Source of the DNA: Paludibacteraceae bacterium
GTDB taxonomy: Bacteria > Bacteroidota > Bacteroidia > Bacteroidales > Paludibacteraceae
NCBI GenBank assembly: GCA_905233375.1
Contig: CAJOEJ010000009.1
Span: forward strand, 1 to 64,000
Length of the DNA stretch: 64,000 bases
Reading direction: 5' to 3'
Of this stretch, positions 1 through 8,452 are shown one piece after another (the first letter of the stretch is position 1; each line of letters begins with the position of its first letter). The translations under genes and the position numbers were made by a program. Under the pieces are notes generated by a model. It searched no databases. It was not told where the DNA came from and saw only the letters and a program-made list of their open reading frames with translations.

Positions 1-69
1 GCTAAACCTAAAATCAGTGATGTCAAAGATCAATTGGATCCTAATGGGCAATTATTATTAAATTTTTAA
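1..69 (+). CDS. C-terminal end of an unidentified protein (partial)
   Basis: Frame 1 is open from the window edge to TAA at 67-69 and encodes 22 residues ending in GQLLLNF. It is followed by a short gap and then the promoter of the next gene, as expected for the end of a real gene. The visible part is too short to name a family; that it is coding is inferred from position and open frame only. Confidence 0.45.
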   Translation, partial: AKPKISDVKDQLDPNGQLLLNF

Positions 70-95
70 CCATCCCAAATTTTTATGGGACACTA
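70..95 (+). terminator. weak hairpin after the partial gene
   Basis: TCCCA (73-77) can pair with TGGGA (86-90) around an AT-rich loop, just past the stop codon. There is no T-tract after the stem, so a role in termination is only a guess. Confidence 0.3.
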
Positions 96-137
96 GTGAT
101 TGATATATGCAAGATTTATTTAAAAAATGCATGTAAA

Positions 138-169
138 TTTGCACATATGCGTTTTTTTTTGTACCTTTG
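138..169 (+). promoter_or_regulatory. Bacteroidetes-type promoter of phoH
   Basis: TTTG (138-141) and TACCTTTG (162-169) are separated by 20 bases, matching the -33/-7 pattern of the Bacteroidetes housekeeping sigma factor. It lies inside the longest open frame, so translation must start downstream, at 198. Confidence 0.75.
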
Positions 170-197
170 TACCCGTTTTATAAACGTAACCAACTGC

Positions 198-1133
198 ATG
201 ACAACAGAACAGATTATTCTTCTCAGTGACTCCCTCGATACGCCGACCTTTTACGGCGTGAATAACAGTAATATGCTTTGCCTCAAGAACCAGCACCCGG
301 ATGTACGGGTGGTGGCACGCGGGTATCAGGTCAAGGTGACCGGTGCCGAGGCGGCTATCACGCGGTTTGAACAGACACTGCGGCGCTGTGAACAGTTCTG
401 TATCCGCAACAACCGTCTGAACGAGCAGGACATTCTCCTGCTCATCCACGGCGAGAAACCGCACGAGCAGGCTTCGGACAATCTCATCCTGCACGGCGTG
501 AACGGCAAATCCATCTACGCGCGCTCCGCCAACCAGCGCGTGTTAGCCGAATCATACATGGAGAACGACCTGCTCTTTGCAGTGGGTCCTGCCGGTAGCG
601 GCAAGACCTATACGGCAATCGCCTTGGCGGTCAGAGCGCTGAAGAACAAAGAGGTGCGGCGTATCATCCTCTCCCGTCCCGCCGTGGAAGCCGGAGAGAA
701 ATTAGGATTCCTGCCCGGTGACATGAAAGAGAAGATAGACCCGTACTTGCAGCCTTTGTATGACGCCTTGCAGGATATGCTTCCCGATGCCAAGTTGGCG
801 GAGTTCATGGAGAAAGGGATTATCCAGATTGCGCCGCTTGCATTCATGCGCGGTCGCACGCTGAGCGATGCAGTGGTGATTCTGGACGAGGCGCAGAACG
901 CGACCGTCTCCCAACTGAAAATGTTTCTCACCCGTCTGGGCTTGGGAGGAAAGATGATTGTCACGGGTGACCTGACCCAGATAGACCTGCCTGCTTCGCA
1001 GAAATCCGGCTTGCGCGATGCCATCGAGCGGTTCAAAGGCATCCAGGGTATCCGGATCATCGAATTCAACGAAAAAGATATCGTGCGCCATCCGCTGGTC
1101 AAACACATCGTGGCGGCGTACGCAAAAGAGTAA
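198..1133 (+). CDS. phoH: PhoH-family ATPase
   Basis: PhoH-like proteins are cytoplasmic P-loop ATPases related to RNA helicase cores, often linked to RNA metabolism or phosphate stress; the exact role is unsettled. The 311-residue product has Walker A GPAGSGKT near residue 130, Walker B VVILDEAQNA near 225 and a downstream TGDLTQIDLP motif, all typical of the family. An upstream extension of the frame (from 96) runs through the promoter, so ATG at 198 is chosen. It ends 8 bases from the convergent rluD stop. Confidence 0.93.
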   Translation: MTTEQIILLSDSLDTPTFYGVNNSNMLCLKNQHPDVRVVARGYQVKVTGAEAAITRFEQTLRRCEQFCIRNNRLNEQDILLLIHGEKPHEQASDNLILHGVNGKSIYARSANQRVLAESYMENDLLFAVGPAGSGKTYTAIALAVRALKNKEVRRIILSRPAVEAGEKLGFLPGDMKEKIDPYLQPLYDALQDMLPDAKLAEFMEKGIIQIAPLAFMRGRTLSDAVVILDEAQNATVSQLKMFLTRLGLGGKMIVTGDLTQIDLPASQKSGLRDAIERFKGIQGIRIIEFNEKDIVRHPLVKHIVAAYAKE

Positions 1134-1141
1134 ACGGTTTC

Positions 1142-2215
1142 TCAGAGCACCTGCTGCGCCGGTTCGTACGCCCGCCATTTGGCGATGAGCGCCGACATGT
1201 CTTCGGGCCACTCGCTGTCGAAGAACATGCGTTCGCCGGTACGGGGATGGGTGAAACCCAGCGTCTTGGCGTGCAACACCTGACGCGGACAGAGCGCAAA
1301 GCAATTCTCGATATACTGCTTATACCGTTGCGTGCGCAGACCCTTCAGGATCTCCATTCCGCCGTATTTATCATCGGCAAACAGCGGATGCCCTATATGC
1401 TTCATATGGACGCGTATCTGGTGGGTACGGCCGGTCTCGAGACGGCATTCGACGAGCGTGACGTACGGAAAACGCTCCAACACGCGCCAATGAGTCACCG
1501 CCTCTTTGGCTTGCGGACACTCTTCCAGATCCCATACGCGGTAAATCGTCCGGTCACGGTTATCCCGCGCCAGCGCTCCTTCTATCGTCCCGCTGTCCTC
1601 CTTGAACGTACCCCATACCAGCGCATTGTACGTCCGTTCGGTCGTATGGTCGAAGAACTGCCGCGCAAGATGCGCCTTGGCTTCCGGCGTCTTGGCGATC
1701 AGCAGCAATCCGCTCGTGTCCTTGTCAATACGATGTACCAGCCCGATTGACGGATCGTTGATATCGATTGACTTTGTACATTGTACATTGTCACATTGTA
1801 CATTAAAATGCCACGCGAGCGCATGGAGGAGCGTGTGCTCGTAGTTACCGTGACCGGGATGAACGACCAAGCCGGCCGGTTTATTCACCACCAGCAGGTC
1901 CTCGTCCTCATAGACGATGTTAAGCGGGATATTTTCCGGCGTGATGGTAAAATCATGCGGTTCATGGTCCAAGAGCACTTGAATCACATCGCCGGGCTTG
2001 ACGCGATAATTGGACGCGACCGGCTCTCCGTTCACCCACACGTTCCCCGCATCCGCAGCCGCTTGGATACGACTGCGACTGGTGTTCGTCATATGCTCCG
2101 CCAGGTACTTGTCAATGCGTTCCTTGCCTTGCCCTTTGTCCACCTCGCACCGCCAGCGTTCCCACAACAGATCGTCTTCGACGGCATTGATGATTGGTGA
2201 TTGGTCATTGCTCAT
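1142..2215 (-). CDS. rluD: RluD-family 23S rRNA pseudouridine synthase
   Basis: It converts specific uridines in large-subunit rRNA to pseudouridine. The 357-residue protein has an N-terminal S4 RNA-binding domain (about 32-90) and a catalytic domain with HRIDKDTSG at 161-169, where Asp164 is the expected catalytic residue. Two repeat elements shape it: the ATG lies in an ATTGGTN heptad array, giving an unusual N-terminus (MSNDQSPIIN), and residues 139-148 (VQCDNVQCTK) are encoded by a family B repeat placed between the conserved LVVHPGHG and LVHRIDKD motifs. It follows the PASTA gene by 15 bases and is probably cotranscribed. Confidence 0.93.
   Translation of the reverse strand: MSNDQSPIINAVEDDLLWERWRCEVDKGQGKERIDKYLAEHMTNTSRSRIQAAADAGNVWVNGEPVASNYRVKPGDVIQVLLDHEPHDFTITPENIPLNIVYEDEDLLVVNKPAGLVVHPGHGNYEHTLLHALAWHFNVQCDNVQCTKSIDINDPSIGLVHRIDKDTSGLLLIAKTPEAKAHLARQFFDHTTERTYNALVWGTFKEDSGTIEGALARDNRDRTIYRVWDLEECPQAKEAVTHWRVLERFPYVTLVECRLETGRTHQIRVHMKHIGHPLFADDKYGGMEILKGLRTQRYKQYIENCFALCPRQVLHAKTLGFTHPRTGERMFFDSEWPEDMSALIAKWRAYEPAQQVL
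1773..1805 (-). repeat. family B coding repeat, copy 1 (in rluD)
   Basis: On the minus strand this reads as tandem GTACAATGT words and encodes VQCDNVQCTK in frame with rluD. It is one of eight copies in the window, all sharing the same sense and frame where they are coding. Confidence 0.85.
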
Positions 2216-2230
2216 TGCTGATGGGTCATT
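2186..2230. repeat. family A heptad array, copy 1 (rluD start)
   Basis: Tandem degenerate units of ATTGGTN / CATTGCT. The array spans the gap between the PASTA gene and rluD and supplies the rluD start codon at 2215 (minus). Confidence 0.8.
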
Positions 2231-3055
2231 TTAGAAAAACACGTCTTCTTCCGTTTCGGGATTGGAGGTACTGCGCGCCGATTTCTCTATATCCTTGGAC
2301 AGGCGCAATGTCACCGTCTCGCCTTCCAGTAACATTTCTCCTGCGGCAGGAGATTGCGAATAGACATACTGCTCCACTCCTTCCTGTTCCGGTTCGTCAT
2401 AATAGACCGCTCCCACGGTCAGATGGCGGTTAAGCAACAGACTCCGGGCATCACGCAGCGTCATACCCATCACTACCGGCACTTCCACCTGCTGCGTTCC
2501 TTTGCCGAACCCAACGACCAAACGCACCGTAGTGCCAACCGGCAGTTTGTCTCCGGGCTGTACACTCTCGCCGTCTATGCGTACGTCCAGTACCAGATCG
2601 CGGAACGCCGAAGGCTCGTAGTCATAGACCGTATCGACCTCCAGGCCTAAGCCCCGCAAGGTCGTCTCCGCCTGACGGTAACTGATATCCTGTAAGTTCG
2701 GCATGACGACCTGACGTTTCGTCGTCGCGTTGATCGTCACATAGACCGCACGACCGTGCTTGGCGTGACTCCACGGCTTCGGATCCTGCTCCACTATCGA
2801 ACCGAACGGAACCTTGTCGCTATACGTGGAATCGATCACCACCAGATGCAAACCCTGGGCACCCAAAACCGGCTCCGCTTCCGCTACTACCATCCCACGC
2901 ACGTCACTTACCTCCACTTCCACACCATGTTGCGTGTACCCGCGAAGCCACCAAATGAGTACCACTAACAATAATACCCCGACCACGACCGCCAAAACGA
3001 CATTCCAAGCGATAAATTTAAGGTCAAACTTGTCTAAAAAACCCTTTTTTTCCAT
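2231..3055 (-). CDS. membrane-anchored PASTA-domain protein
   Basis: PASTA domains bind peptidoglycan or lipid II-like ligands. The 274-residue protein has a short cytoplasmic N-terminus, one transmembrane segment (about 12-35, rich in V/L) and three extracytoplasmic PASTA-like repeats, with signatures such as VVMPNLQDISYRQAE and VEVPVVMGMTLRDAR. There is no kinase domain, unlike the PASTA kinases of Gram-positives. ATG at 3055 is preferred over a TTG three codons upstream because it follows the minus-strand promoter at a normal distance. The gene precedes rluD in the same direction. Confidence 0.88.
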   Translation of the reverse strand: MEKKGFLDKFDLKFIAWNVVLAVVVGVLLLVVLIWWLRGYTQHGVEVEVSDVRGMVVAEAEPVLGAQGLHLVVIDSTYSDKVPFGSIVEQDPKPWSHAKHGRAVYVTINATTKRQVVMPNLQDISYRQAETTLRGLGLEVDTVYDYEPSAFRDLVLDVRIDGESVQPGDKLPVGTTVRLVVGFGKGTQQVEVPVVMGMTLRDARSLLLNRHLTVGAVYYDEPEQEGVEQYVYSQSPAAGEMLLEGETVTLRLSKDIEKSARSTSNPETEEDVFF

Positions 3056-3075
3056 AAAATGCAAAATTTAGTGTG

Positions 3076-3123
3076 CAAAATTACAATTTTTTTTGCATAT
3101 ATCCAAAAAAAGCAGTAATTTTG
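3076..3123. promoter_or_regulatory. divergent promoters, PASTA/rluD and small lipoprotein
   Basis: The minus-strand promoter has CAAAATTA (3076-3083, complement of TAATTTTG) and CAAA (3104-3107). The plus-strand promoter has TTTG (3092-3095) and TAATTTTG (3116-3123). Both have 20-base spacers and they interleave, so the two polymerases probably compete. Confidence 0.7.
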
Positions 3124-3194
3124 CAGCGTTTTTCGTGAAAAGACGGAAAATTTTAGTAAATAAAGCTTTATTAACACAAAATTAATTAGTAATT

Positions 3195-3332
3195 ATGAAG
3201 AAAATGCTTCTTATCGTAGCTGTAGCATTCGTTGCTATGAGCTGCGGCAACAAGTGCTGCGAGAAAAAGTGCTGCCAGGACACTGCTGAGGTAGAGCAGA
3301 TCGAGGTAGTAATGCCGGACACCGTAGAATAA
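3195..3332 (+). CDS. small cysteine-rich lipoprotein
   Basis: This is a 45-residue protein. It has a short signal peptide ending in the lipobox VAMSC (Cys17), so it is probably lipidated and anchored in the outer membrane. The mature part, about 29 residues, carries two CC pairs (NKCCEKKCC) and an acidic tail. It has its own promoter 72 bases upstream and its own terminator, which supports real expression. No family is recognised; metal or redox binding by the paired cysteines is a guess. Confidence 0.7.
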   Translation: MKKMLLIVAVAFVAMSCGNKCCEKKCCQDTAEVEQIEVVMPDTVE

Positions 3333-3354
3333 TCTTGTTGTTCAGAACAAAAGA

Positions 3355-3380
3355 AGCGACCGAGAGGTCGCTCTTTTTTT
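3355..3380 (+). terminator. intrinsic terminator of the small lipoprotein gene
   Basis: AGCGACC (3355-3361) pairs with GGTCGCT (3366-3372) around a four-base loop, and a run of seven T follows. Confidence 0.85.
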
Positions 3381-3425
3381 GTATATACGTCCTATATAAA
3401 TATAGTACGCGTACGCGCGCGAAAC

Positions 3426-4922
3426 TTAACGCAGGTAACTCTCCCAGTTCGTATTCCGCATATCGCCGGACTTGAGAAACTCCTCATGCATCGCGAAGGC
3501 AAGCGAGAGATTATGCTGCGTCTGACCGTGTTTCGCGAACTTGAGGTAGTCGCGTAACATCTCGCGGTACTCGGGAGCGACACAGTTATTGATGATCTCC
3601 TCGGCACGCTGACGCGGACTCTTGCCTCGCAGGTCGGCTACACCCTGCTCCGTTACCAGCACTTTGACGGAGTGCTCGGAGTGATCGAGGTGCGTTACCA
3701 TCGGCACGATAGACGAGATAGCGCCGTTCTTCGCCGTCGAAGCAGTGGTGAAGATCGATATATAGGCATTGCGGGCGAAATCACCGCTACCGCCGATACC
3801 GTTCATCATCTTCGTTCCCGTCACGTGCGTTGAGTTGACGTTGCCGTAGATATCGGCCTCGAGCGCCGTGTTGATGGCAATCAGACCCAGGCGGCGGATG
3901 ATCTCCGGGTTATTGGATGTCTCCTGCGGACGGAGCAGCAGTTTGTCGCGATAGAAATCGAGATCCGCCAGCACTTCCGCCATCTTGCTCTCCACCAGAC
4001 GCAGCGAGCAACCGGAAGCGAACTTGCAATGTCCGGCTTTGATGAGATCGACTACGGAGTCCTGAACGACTTCGGAATACATCTCAAACGGCGGGATATG
4101 CGGGTTCTTGCCTAACTCGCCCAATACGGCGTTTGCCACGTTACCTACACCCGACTGGATAGGCAGGAACGATGCCGGGATACGACCCTCATGCATCTCT
4201 TTCTCGAGGAAGAGCGCTACGTTCTCTCCGATCTTGGCGGTCACGGCATCCACCGGTGTGAAAGCCGGGATCTCGTTCGGACGGTTAGTCTTGACGACAG
4301 CCGCTATCTTGGCGGGATCGACCTTGATATGGTCGGAGCCGCAGCGGTCGGAAGGTTTATAGATCGGTATCTCGCGACGGCAAGGAGGATCCAAAGGCTC
4401 ATACAAATCGTGCATGCCGCGCATGGAAGCAGGGAACATCTCATTGAGCTCAATGATGATCTTGTCCGCCATGCGGCAGATGGTCGGCATGATACCGATA
4501 CCTGCAGCAGGTACGATTGTCCCGTCCTCGCCTACGTAGGATGCCTCGATGATCGCCCAGTTCGGCTTCGGAAGGAAACCGTAACGGATATCCTGCGCCA
4601 TGTGGCTCAGGTGCATGTCGAAATAGTGCGTCCCTTCGGCATTGATCTCCTCGCGCATGGATTTGTTCGACTGGTAGGGCGTGCGGAACTCGACCGCGTG
4701 AGCACGTGCCAGCGCACCGTCACAGCTGTCCCCCATCGATGCACCCGTCTCCAGACCTACACGGAAGGGAATACCCTGCTCATGCAGTTTCTCTGCGCGT
4801 TGAGCCAGCGCAAAAGGAACCGCCTTGGGCACACCGGTAGCGGTAAAACCACCCATGCCCAAGACGTCACCATGTTGAATCAATTCAGCGGCTTGTTCCG
4901 CTGACATAAACGGTAAAGCCAT
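3426..4922 (-). CDS. acetyl-CoA hydrolase / acyl-CoA:carboxylate CoA-transferase
   Basis: It belongs to the family of succinyl-CoA:acetate CoA-transferases (AarC/Cat1), which move CoA between acetate, succinate or propionate; in anaerobic Bacteroidales this fits acetate, succinate or propionate formation. The 498-residue length matches the family. FEMYSEVVQD around residue 284 carries the glutamate expected to form the CoA thioester, and STHVTGTKMMNG plus GGSGDFARNAY follow in the C-terminal half. Substrate choice cannot be read from the sequence. It is last in the run of metabolic genes read leftward from 8382. Confidence 0.9.
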   Translation of the reverse strand: MALPFMSAEQAAELIQHGDVLGMGGFTATGVPKAVPFALAQRAEKLHEQGIPFRVGLETGASMGDSCDGALARAHAVEFRTPYQSNKSMREEINAEGTHYFDMHLSHMAQDIRYGFLPKPNWAIIEASYVGEDGTIVPAAGIGIMPTICRMADKIIIELNEMFPASMRGMHDLYEPLDPPCRREIPIYKPSDRCGSDHIKVDPAKIAAVVKTNRPNEIPAFTPVDAVTAKIGENVALFLEKEMHEGRIPASFLPIQSGVGNVANAVLGELGKNPHIPPFEMYSEVVQDSVVDLIKAGHCKFASGCSLRLVESKMAEVLADLDFYRDKLLLRPQETSNNPEIIRRLGLIAINTALEADIYGNVNSTHVTGTKMMNGIGGSGDFARNAYISIFTTASTAKNGAISSIVPMVTHLDHSEHSVKVLVTEQGVADLRGKSPRQRAEEIINNCVAPEYREMLRDYLKFAKHGQTQHNLSLAFAMHEEFLKSGDMRNTNWESYLR

Positions 4923-4928
4923 ATAATT

Positions 4929-5052
4929 TACGATTTTACGATTTACGATTTGACAATTTATTTGACGATTGTTTTTTGATTGATCTATTTAAATCGGACA
5001 ATTCTTTCAATGAAACAATCAATCGTTCAATCGTCAATCGTCCATTCGTCAA
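4929..5052. repeat. degenerate short tandem repeats between aldolase and CoA-transferase genes
   Basis: The gap holds repeated TTTACGA words at 4927-4950 and, at 5016-5052, tandem CAATCGT / TCAATCGT words of 7-8 bases. Their period resembles the ATTGGTN heptads but the sequence differs. No gene is seen here. Confidence 0.6.
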
Positions 5053-6054
5053 TTACTCTGCCTTACCATTACTGCCAAGCACGTTGATGATTTTGTGCTT
5101 GTAGAGCTCCTCCATGAGGTCACGTGCCGGACCGCAGTATTTACGCGGATCGAACTCACCCGGTTTCTCTGCAAATACCTTACGTACAGCAGCGGTGAAG
5201 GCGAGACGGCTGTCGGAGTCAATATTGATCTTGCAAACAGCGCTGGCAGCAGCCTTGCGGAGTTGCTCCTCAGGAATACCTACTGCATCAGGCAGCTTGC
5301 CGCCGTACATATTGATCATATCCACATACTCCTGCGGAACGGAAGACGAGCCGTGGAGCACGATGGGGAAGCCCGGAAGTTGCTCCATGATAGCGTCGAG
5401 TACGTCGAATGCCAAGGGGGGCGGAACGAGTTTGCCGGTCTTCGGGTCACGCGTACACTGCTCCGGAGTAAATTTGTATGCACCGTGGCTGGTACCGATG
5501 GAGATAGCGAGCGAGTCGCAGCCCGTACGGGTAGCGAAATCAACCACCTCTTCCGGCTTCGTATAGTGGCTTACTGCCGACGAAACCTCGTCCTCAACAC
5601 CTGCCAATACACCGAGCTCAGCCTCTACGGTTACATCATACTGATGAGCGTAGTCAACGACTTTCTTGGTCAGAGCGATATTCTCTTCGTACGGAAGCGA
5701 AGAAGCATCAATCATGACGCTCGAGAAACCGAAATCGACACAGCTCTTGCACAGTTCGAAGCTGTCACCGTGGTCGAGGTGCAGACAGATCTGCGGGTGC
5801 TCCCAACCAAGCTCTTTTGCGTACTCAACAGCACCTTGTGCCATATAACGAAGCAGGGTCTGGTTCGCATAGTTACGCGCACCTTTCGATACCTGCAGGA
5901 TCACCGGGCTCTTCGTCTCTGCCGAAGCTTTGATGATAGCCTGCAACTGCTCCATGTTGTTGAAGTTGAATGCCGGGATAGCATAGCCACCCTTGATTGC
6001 TTTGGCGAACATCTCACGGGTGTTCACCAATCCTAATTCTTTGTAACTTACCAT
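5053..6054 (-). CDS. fba: class II fructose-bisphosphate aldolase
   Basis: It interconverts fructose 1,6-bisphosphate with DHAP and glyceraldehyde 3-phosphate in glycolysis and gluconeogenesis, in the cytoplasm. The 333 residues fit the class II type. HLDHGD (92-97) holds zinc and catalytic residues, GTSHG (187-191) supplies the next zinc histidine, and LHGSSS (233-238) the last zinc ligand and phosphate-binding loop. The enzyme could also act on related sugar bisphosphates. It lies 36 bases downstream of the isomerase-like gene in the same direction. Confidence 0.95.
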   Translation of the reverse strand: MVSYKELGLVNTREMFAKAIKGGYAIPAFNFNNMEQLQAIIKASAETKSPVILQVSKGARNYANQTLLRYMAQGAVEYAKELGWEHPQICLHLDHGDSFELCKSCVDFGFSSVMIDASSLPYEENIALTKKVVDYAHQYDVTVEAELGVLAGVEDEVSSAVSHYTKPEEVVDFATRTGCDSLAISIGTSHGAYKFTPEQCTRDPKTGKLVPPPLAFDVLDAIMEQLPGFPIVLHGSSSVPQEYVDMINMYGGKLPDAVGIPEEQLRKAAASAVCKINIDSDSRLAFTAAVRKVFAEKPGEFDPRKYCGPARDLMEELYKHKIINVLGSNGKAE

Positions 6055-6090
6055 AATGTTAATGATTTATTGTTTTATTGATTAAATGAT

Positions 6091-7176
6091 TTATTGTAAA
6101 AATTCTTTCTGATGATGCCCTCTGATGAGCACATGATGGTTCGCGATCGGGTCGGTCAGGAAATACCGGCTGACAGCCGGAGTCGCTTGGATCCACACCT
6201 GGGTACGGCATAGGTTGGGTTCGAACTGACAGCGTTCCAACGTCACATCCACCGCCAACAGACGCGTCATGTCGCCGCTCAGTTTGACGAGGGTATAGTC
6301 ACCGGTCGGCAGGTCGCCGTGGATAGCCACACCTATACCCGATTCGAAATGCGTGGTATATTCATGCTTTTCGGTCATTCCCAGCGGCAGGGTACAATGG
6401 GCGAACAACATCTCACCGTCCGCTTTGATACGTGCGGGATTGACCTGGAAACACAGTTCTCCGGTCACTTTCTTGCAGAGCATCATCGTCAGCAGGGTCG
6501 GTATGTCTCCTTCGCATGCCGCCGGAATACCTTCGTCATTGAGTTTGGACAGGGCGATACAACCGGTGTTCTTCACCGTGGTCAGCAGGTCGAAGCACCG
6601 CAGTGTCACACCTTGCAGGTCGTATTTGGCAACGATCTCTTTGATGCGGGCATAGACAGCCTCAGCCCCTGCCATGCCGGGATCCACTTCGCCCAACGAT
6701 GTCACCTCCCCGATCGGCACATCCACCAGCTCGATGTTCATCACACGTGACACCATTTCGTAGTCCACGCGGGAAGCAATGAGCCAGTCGGACGGAAAAC
6801 CGATCACACCCAATCGCAAAGGCTGTTCATTCTTGAGCAGCGCTTCCGAAGGCATCTTTGTACATTGTACATCGTCCCTCTGTACATCTCCCTCGTCCTT
6901 TGTACCTTCCAACACTTTGCCTACGCCGTTATGCTGGCGGATATAACTGAGTATCTCCAGGGAAGCAGCCAGCGAGTTGCTGTGTCCGCTCACCATCAGA
7001 TAAACGGGACGCTTGAGGTCAATCAGCCCCTCCTCTACCAGTTGGATGAACTTAGCCTCCGTGCCGCCGGTCAACACAGCCACCACTTGATGGCTCTCCA
7101 AGAACGATTTCGGCAACTCGAACGGCACTTCCAGTGCCTCACGGTGCATCTCCGATGATAAAATATGCAATAACAT
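6091..7176 (-). CDS. L-fucose isomerase-like protein, paralogue 1
   Basis: It resembles the FucI/AraA-related proteins of the L-fucose isomerase family (C-terminal SPLSNHH/DPIANHHVLIRGHH). Such proteins isomerise aldoses and ketoses, but smaller members have unproven substrates. The product has 361 residues, shorter than classical FucI (about 590). Motifs include GGTEAKF near 37, LGEVDPGMAGAEAVY, NTGCIALSKLNDEGIPAACEG (with a conserved Glu) and HFESGIGVAIHG. Residues 97-107 (DVQRDDVQCTK) are encoded by a family B repeat in a linker that differs from paralogue 2. Paired with the aldolase downstream, a sugar-metabolic role is likely; the reaction is not known. Confidence 0.8.
   Translation of the reverse strand: MLLHILSSEMHREALEVPFELPKSFLESHQVVAVLTGGTEAKFIQLVEEGLIDLKRPVYLMVSGHSNSLAASLEILSYIRQHNGVGKVLEGTKDEGDVQRDDVQCTKMPSEALLKNEQPLRLGVIGFPSDWLIASRVDYEMVSRVMNIELVDVPIGEVTSLGEVDPGMAGAEAVYARIKEIVAKYDLQGVTLRCFDLLTTVKNTGCIALSKLNDEGIPAACEGDIPTLLTMMLCKKVTGELCFQVNPARIKADGEMLFAHCTLPLGMTEKHEYTTHFESGIGVAIHGDLPTGDYTLVKLSGDMTRLLAVDVTLERCQFEPNLCRTQVWIQATPAVSRYFLTDPIANHHVLIRGHHQKEFLQ
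6856..6908 (-). repeat. family B coding repeat, copy 2 (in isomerase-like gene)
   Basis: Read on the minus strand it encodes DVQRDDVQCTK, and a further GTACAAAG word upstream encodes part of EGTKDEG. It sits in the linker where the two paralogues have no sequence similarity. Confidence 0.85.
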
Positions 7177-7201
7177 AATAATCTAATTATATATTCGGGG
7201 T

Positions 7202-7225
7202 CCCCTAAAATTTTAATTTTTGGGG
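7202..7225 (-). terminator. hairpin between the two isomerase-like genes
   Basis: CCCCTAAAATT (7202-7212) pairs with AATTTTTGGGG (7215-7225). It lies between the paralogues but has no T-tract downstream on the minus strand, so it may be an RNA-processing or attenuation hairpin instead. Confidence 0.35.
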
Positions 7226-7293
7226 TCAAGCGTAGCATAGAACGTAGCGCTCCACGAAGGCTCTGCCTGAAGTCGCGCGAGCTCTAATGCAAG

Positions 7294-8382
7294 CTATTCT
7301 CTCCAGAATTTAGCTGCGTGGTGACCCTTGATGAGGATGTGGTGGTTGGACAGCGGGGAGGTCAGCAGATACTGGCTGACGATAGGCGTGGATTGCAACC
7401 AAACCTGGGTACGGCACATGTTCTGCTCATACTGGCAACGGGTCACTTTGACGTTGACCGCCAACAGACGCTTCATATCATGACTCAACTTGACCAGGGT
7501 GTAGTCCCCCGGCTCCAGTTCGCCGTGGATAGCCACACCGATACCCGATTCGAAATGCGTCGTGTATTCGTGCTTCTTGGTCATCTTGAGCGCGATCGTA
7601 CATTTAGCTAACAGTATCTGACCGTCCTGCTGTACACGTACCGGATTGCCCATGAAGCCCGGCTCGCCCGTTATCTGCTTGCAGATCATCAGACTTAACA
7701 GAACCGGAATATCTCCTTCACATCCGGCAGGGATTCCTTCGTCGTTCAGTTTGCTGATGGCGATACAACCGGTGTTCTTCACCGTCTTGAACAGGTCAAA
7801 GCAGCGGATTGTGATGCCGTCCAGTTTGTATTTGGCGATGATCTCTTTGAGCCGCTGATAGATAGCCTCCGCTCCTTTCATACCGGGATCGACCACACCG
7901 AGGCTCGAAACCTCCTCGAACGGTATATCCACTATCTCGCAATGCATCGTGTTGAGCACCTCCTGATAGTTCACCTGCGAAGCAATCAGCCAGTCGGACG
8001 ACTTGCCGACGATACCCAGACGCTGATTTTTGATACTATTGAGCACCTTATCCAGAGGCTGGCGGGTAAGGGAATCCGTCTCGCTCACATCCGGGAAAAC
8101 GACATCCTTCGGGTGCTGCATGATCTTCGCGATACCGTTGCGCATACGAATATAACTGACCATCTCCAGCGCCGCTGCGAGCGAGTTGCTATAACCGCTT
8201 ACCATAAGATAGATAGGACGCTTCAGGTCGATCGCCTTCGTTTGCAGCAATTCGACAAACTTAGCCTCTGTTCCTCCCGACAAAACGGCAATGACTTGAT
8301 TTTCTTCAATAAAAGAATCCGACACCTTGAACGGCATATCCGATACTTCGGTGTGGAGTTCTGAACATAATGTGTGTAACAT
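7294..8382 (-). CDS. L-fucose isomerase-like protein, paralogue 2
   Basis: The 362-residue product aligns along its whole length with the downstream gene (shared GGTEAKF, VDPGMKGAEAIY, GCIAISKLNDEGIPAGCEG, THFESGIGVAIHG, SPLSNHHILIKGHH), so the pair arose by tandem duplication. It lacks the VQxDxVQCTK segment; the same linker reads PKDVVFPDVSETDS. It is first in the leftward run 8382-3426 and has its own promoter. A heteromeric isomerase or two substrate specificities are both possible. Confidence 0.8.
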   Translation of the reverse strand: MLHTLCSELHTEVSDMPFKVSDSFIEENQVIAVLSGGTEAKFVELLQTKAIDLKRPIYLMVSGYSNSLAAALEMVSYIRMRNGIAKIMQHPKDVVFPDVSETDSLTRQPLDKVLNSIKNQRLGIVGKSSDWLIASQVNYQEVLNTMHCEIVDIPFEEVSSLGVVDPGMKGAEAIYQRLKEIIAKYKLDGITIRCFDLFKTVKNTGCIAISKLNDEGIPAGCEGDIPVLLSLMICKQITGEPGFMGNPVRVQQDGQILLAKCTIALKMTKKHEYTTHFESGIGVAIHGELEPGDYTLVKLSHDMKRLLAVNVKVTRCQYEQNMCRTQVWLQSTPIVSQYLLTSPLSNHHILIKGHHAAKFWRE

Positions 8383-8452
8383 AGCTATATTGTTTAAAGT
8401 TAATAATTCTCTGTTTTATAGTTTGATGCTTCAAACCTTTCCTTTTCCGCTG

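Noticed and set aside
96..197. Upstream start for phoH
   Set aside because: That stretch contains the -33 and -7 promoter boxes, and the added residues are not family-like.
1247..1750. Long open frames opposite rluD and other genes
   Set aside because: They are antisense shadows of well-identified genes with clear family motifs.
6235..6260. tRNA-like GGTTCGAA words in several places
   Set aside because: They lie inside protein genes and no cloverleaf can be built around them.
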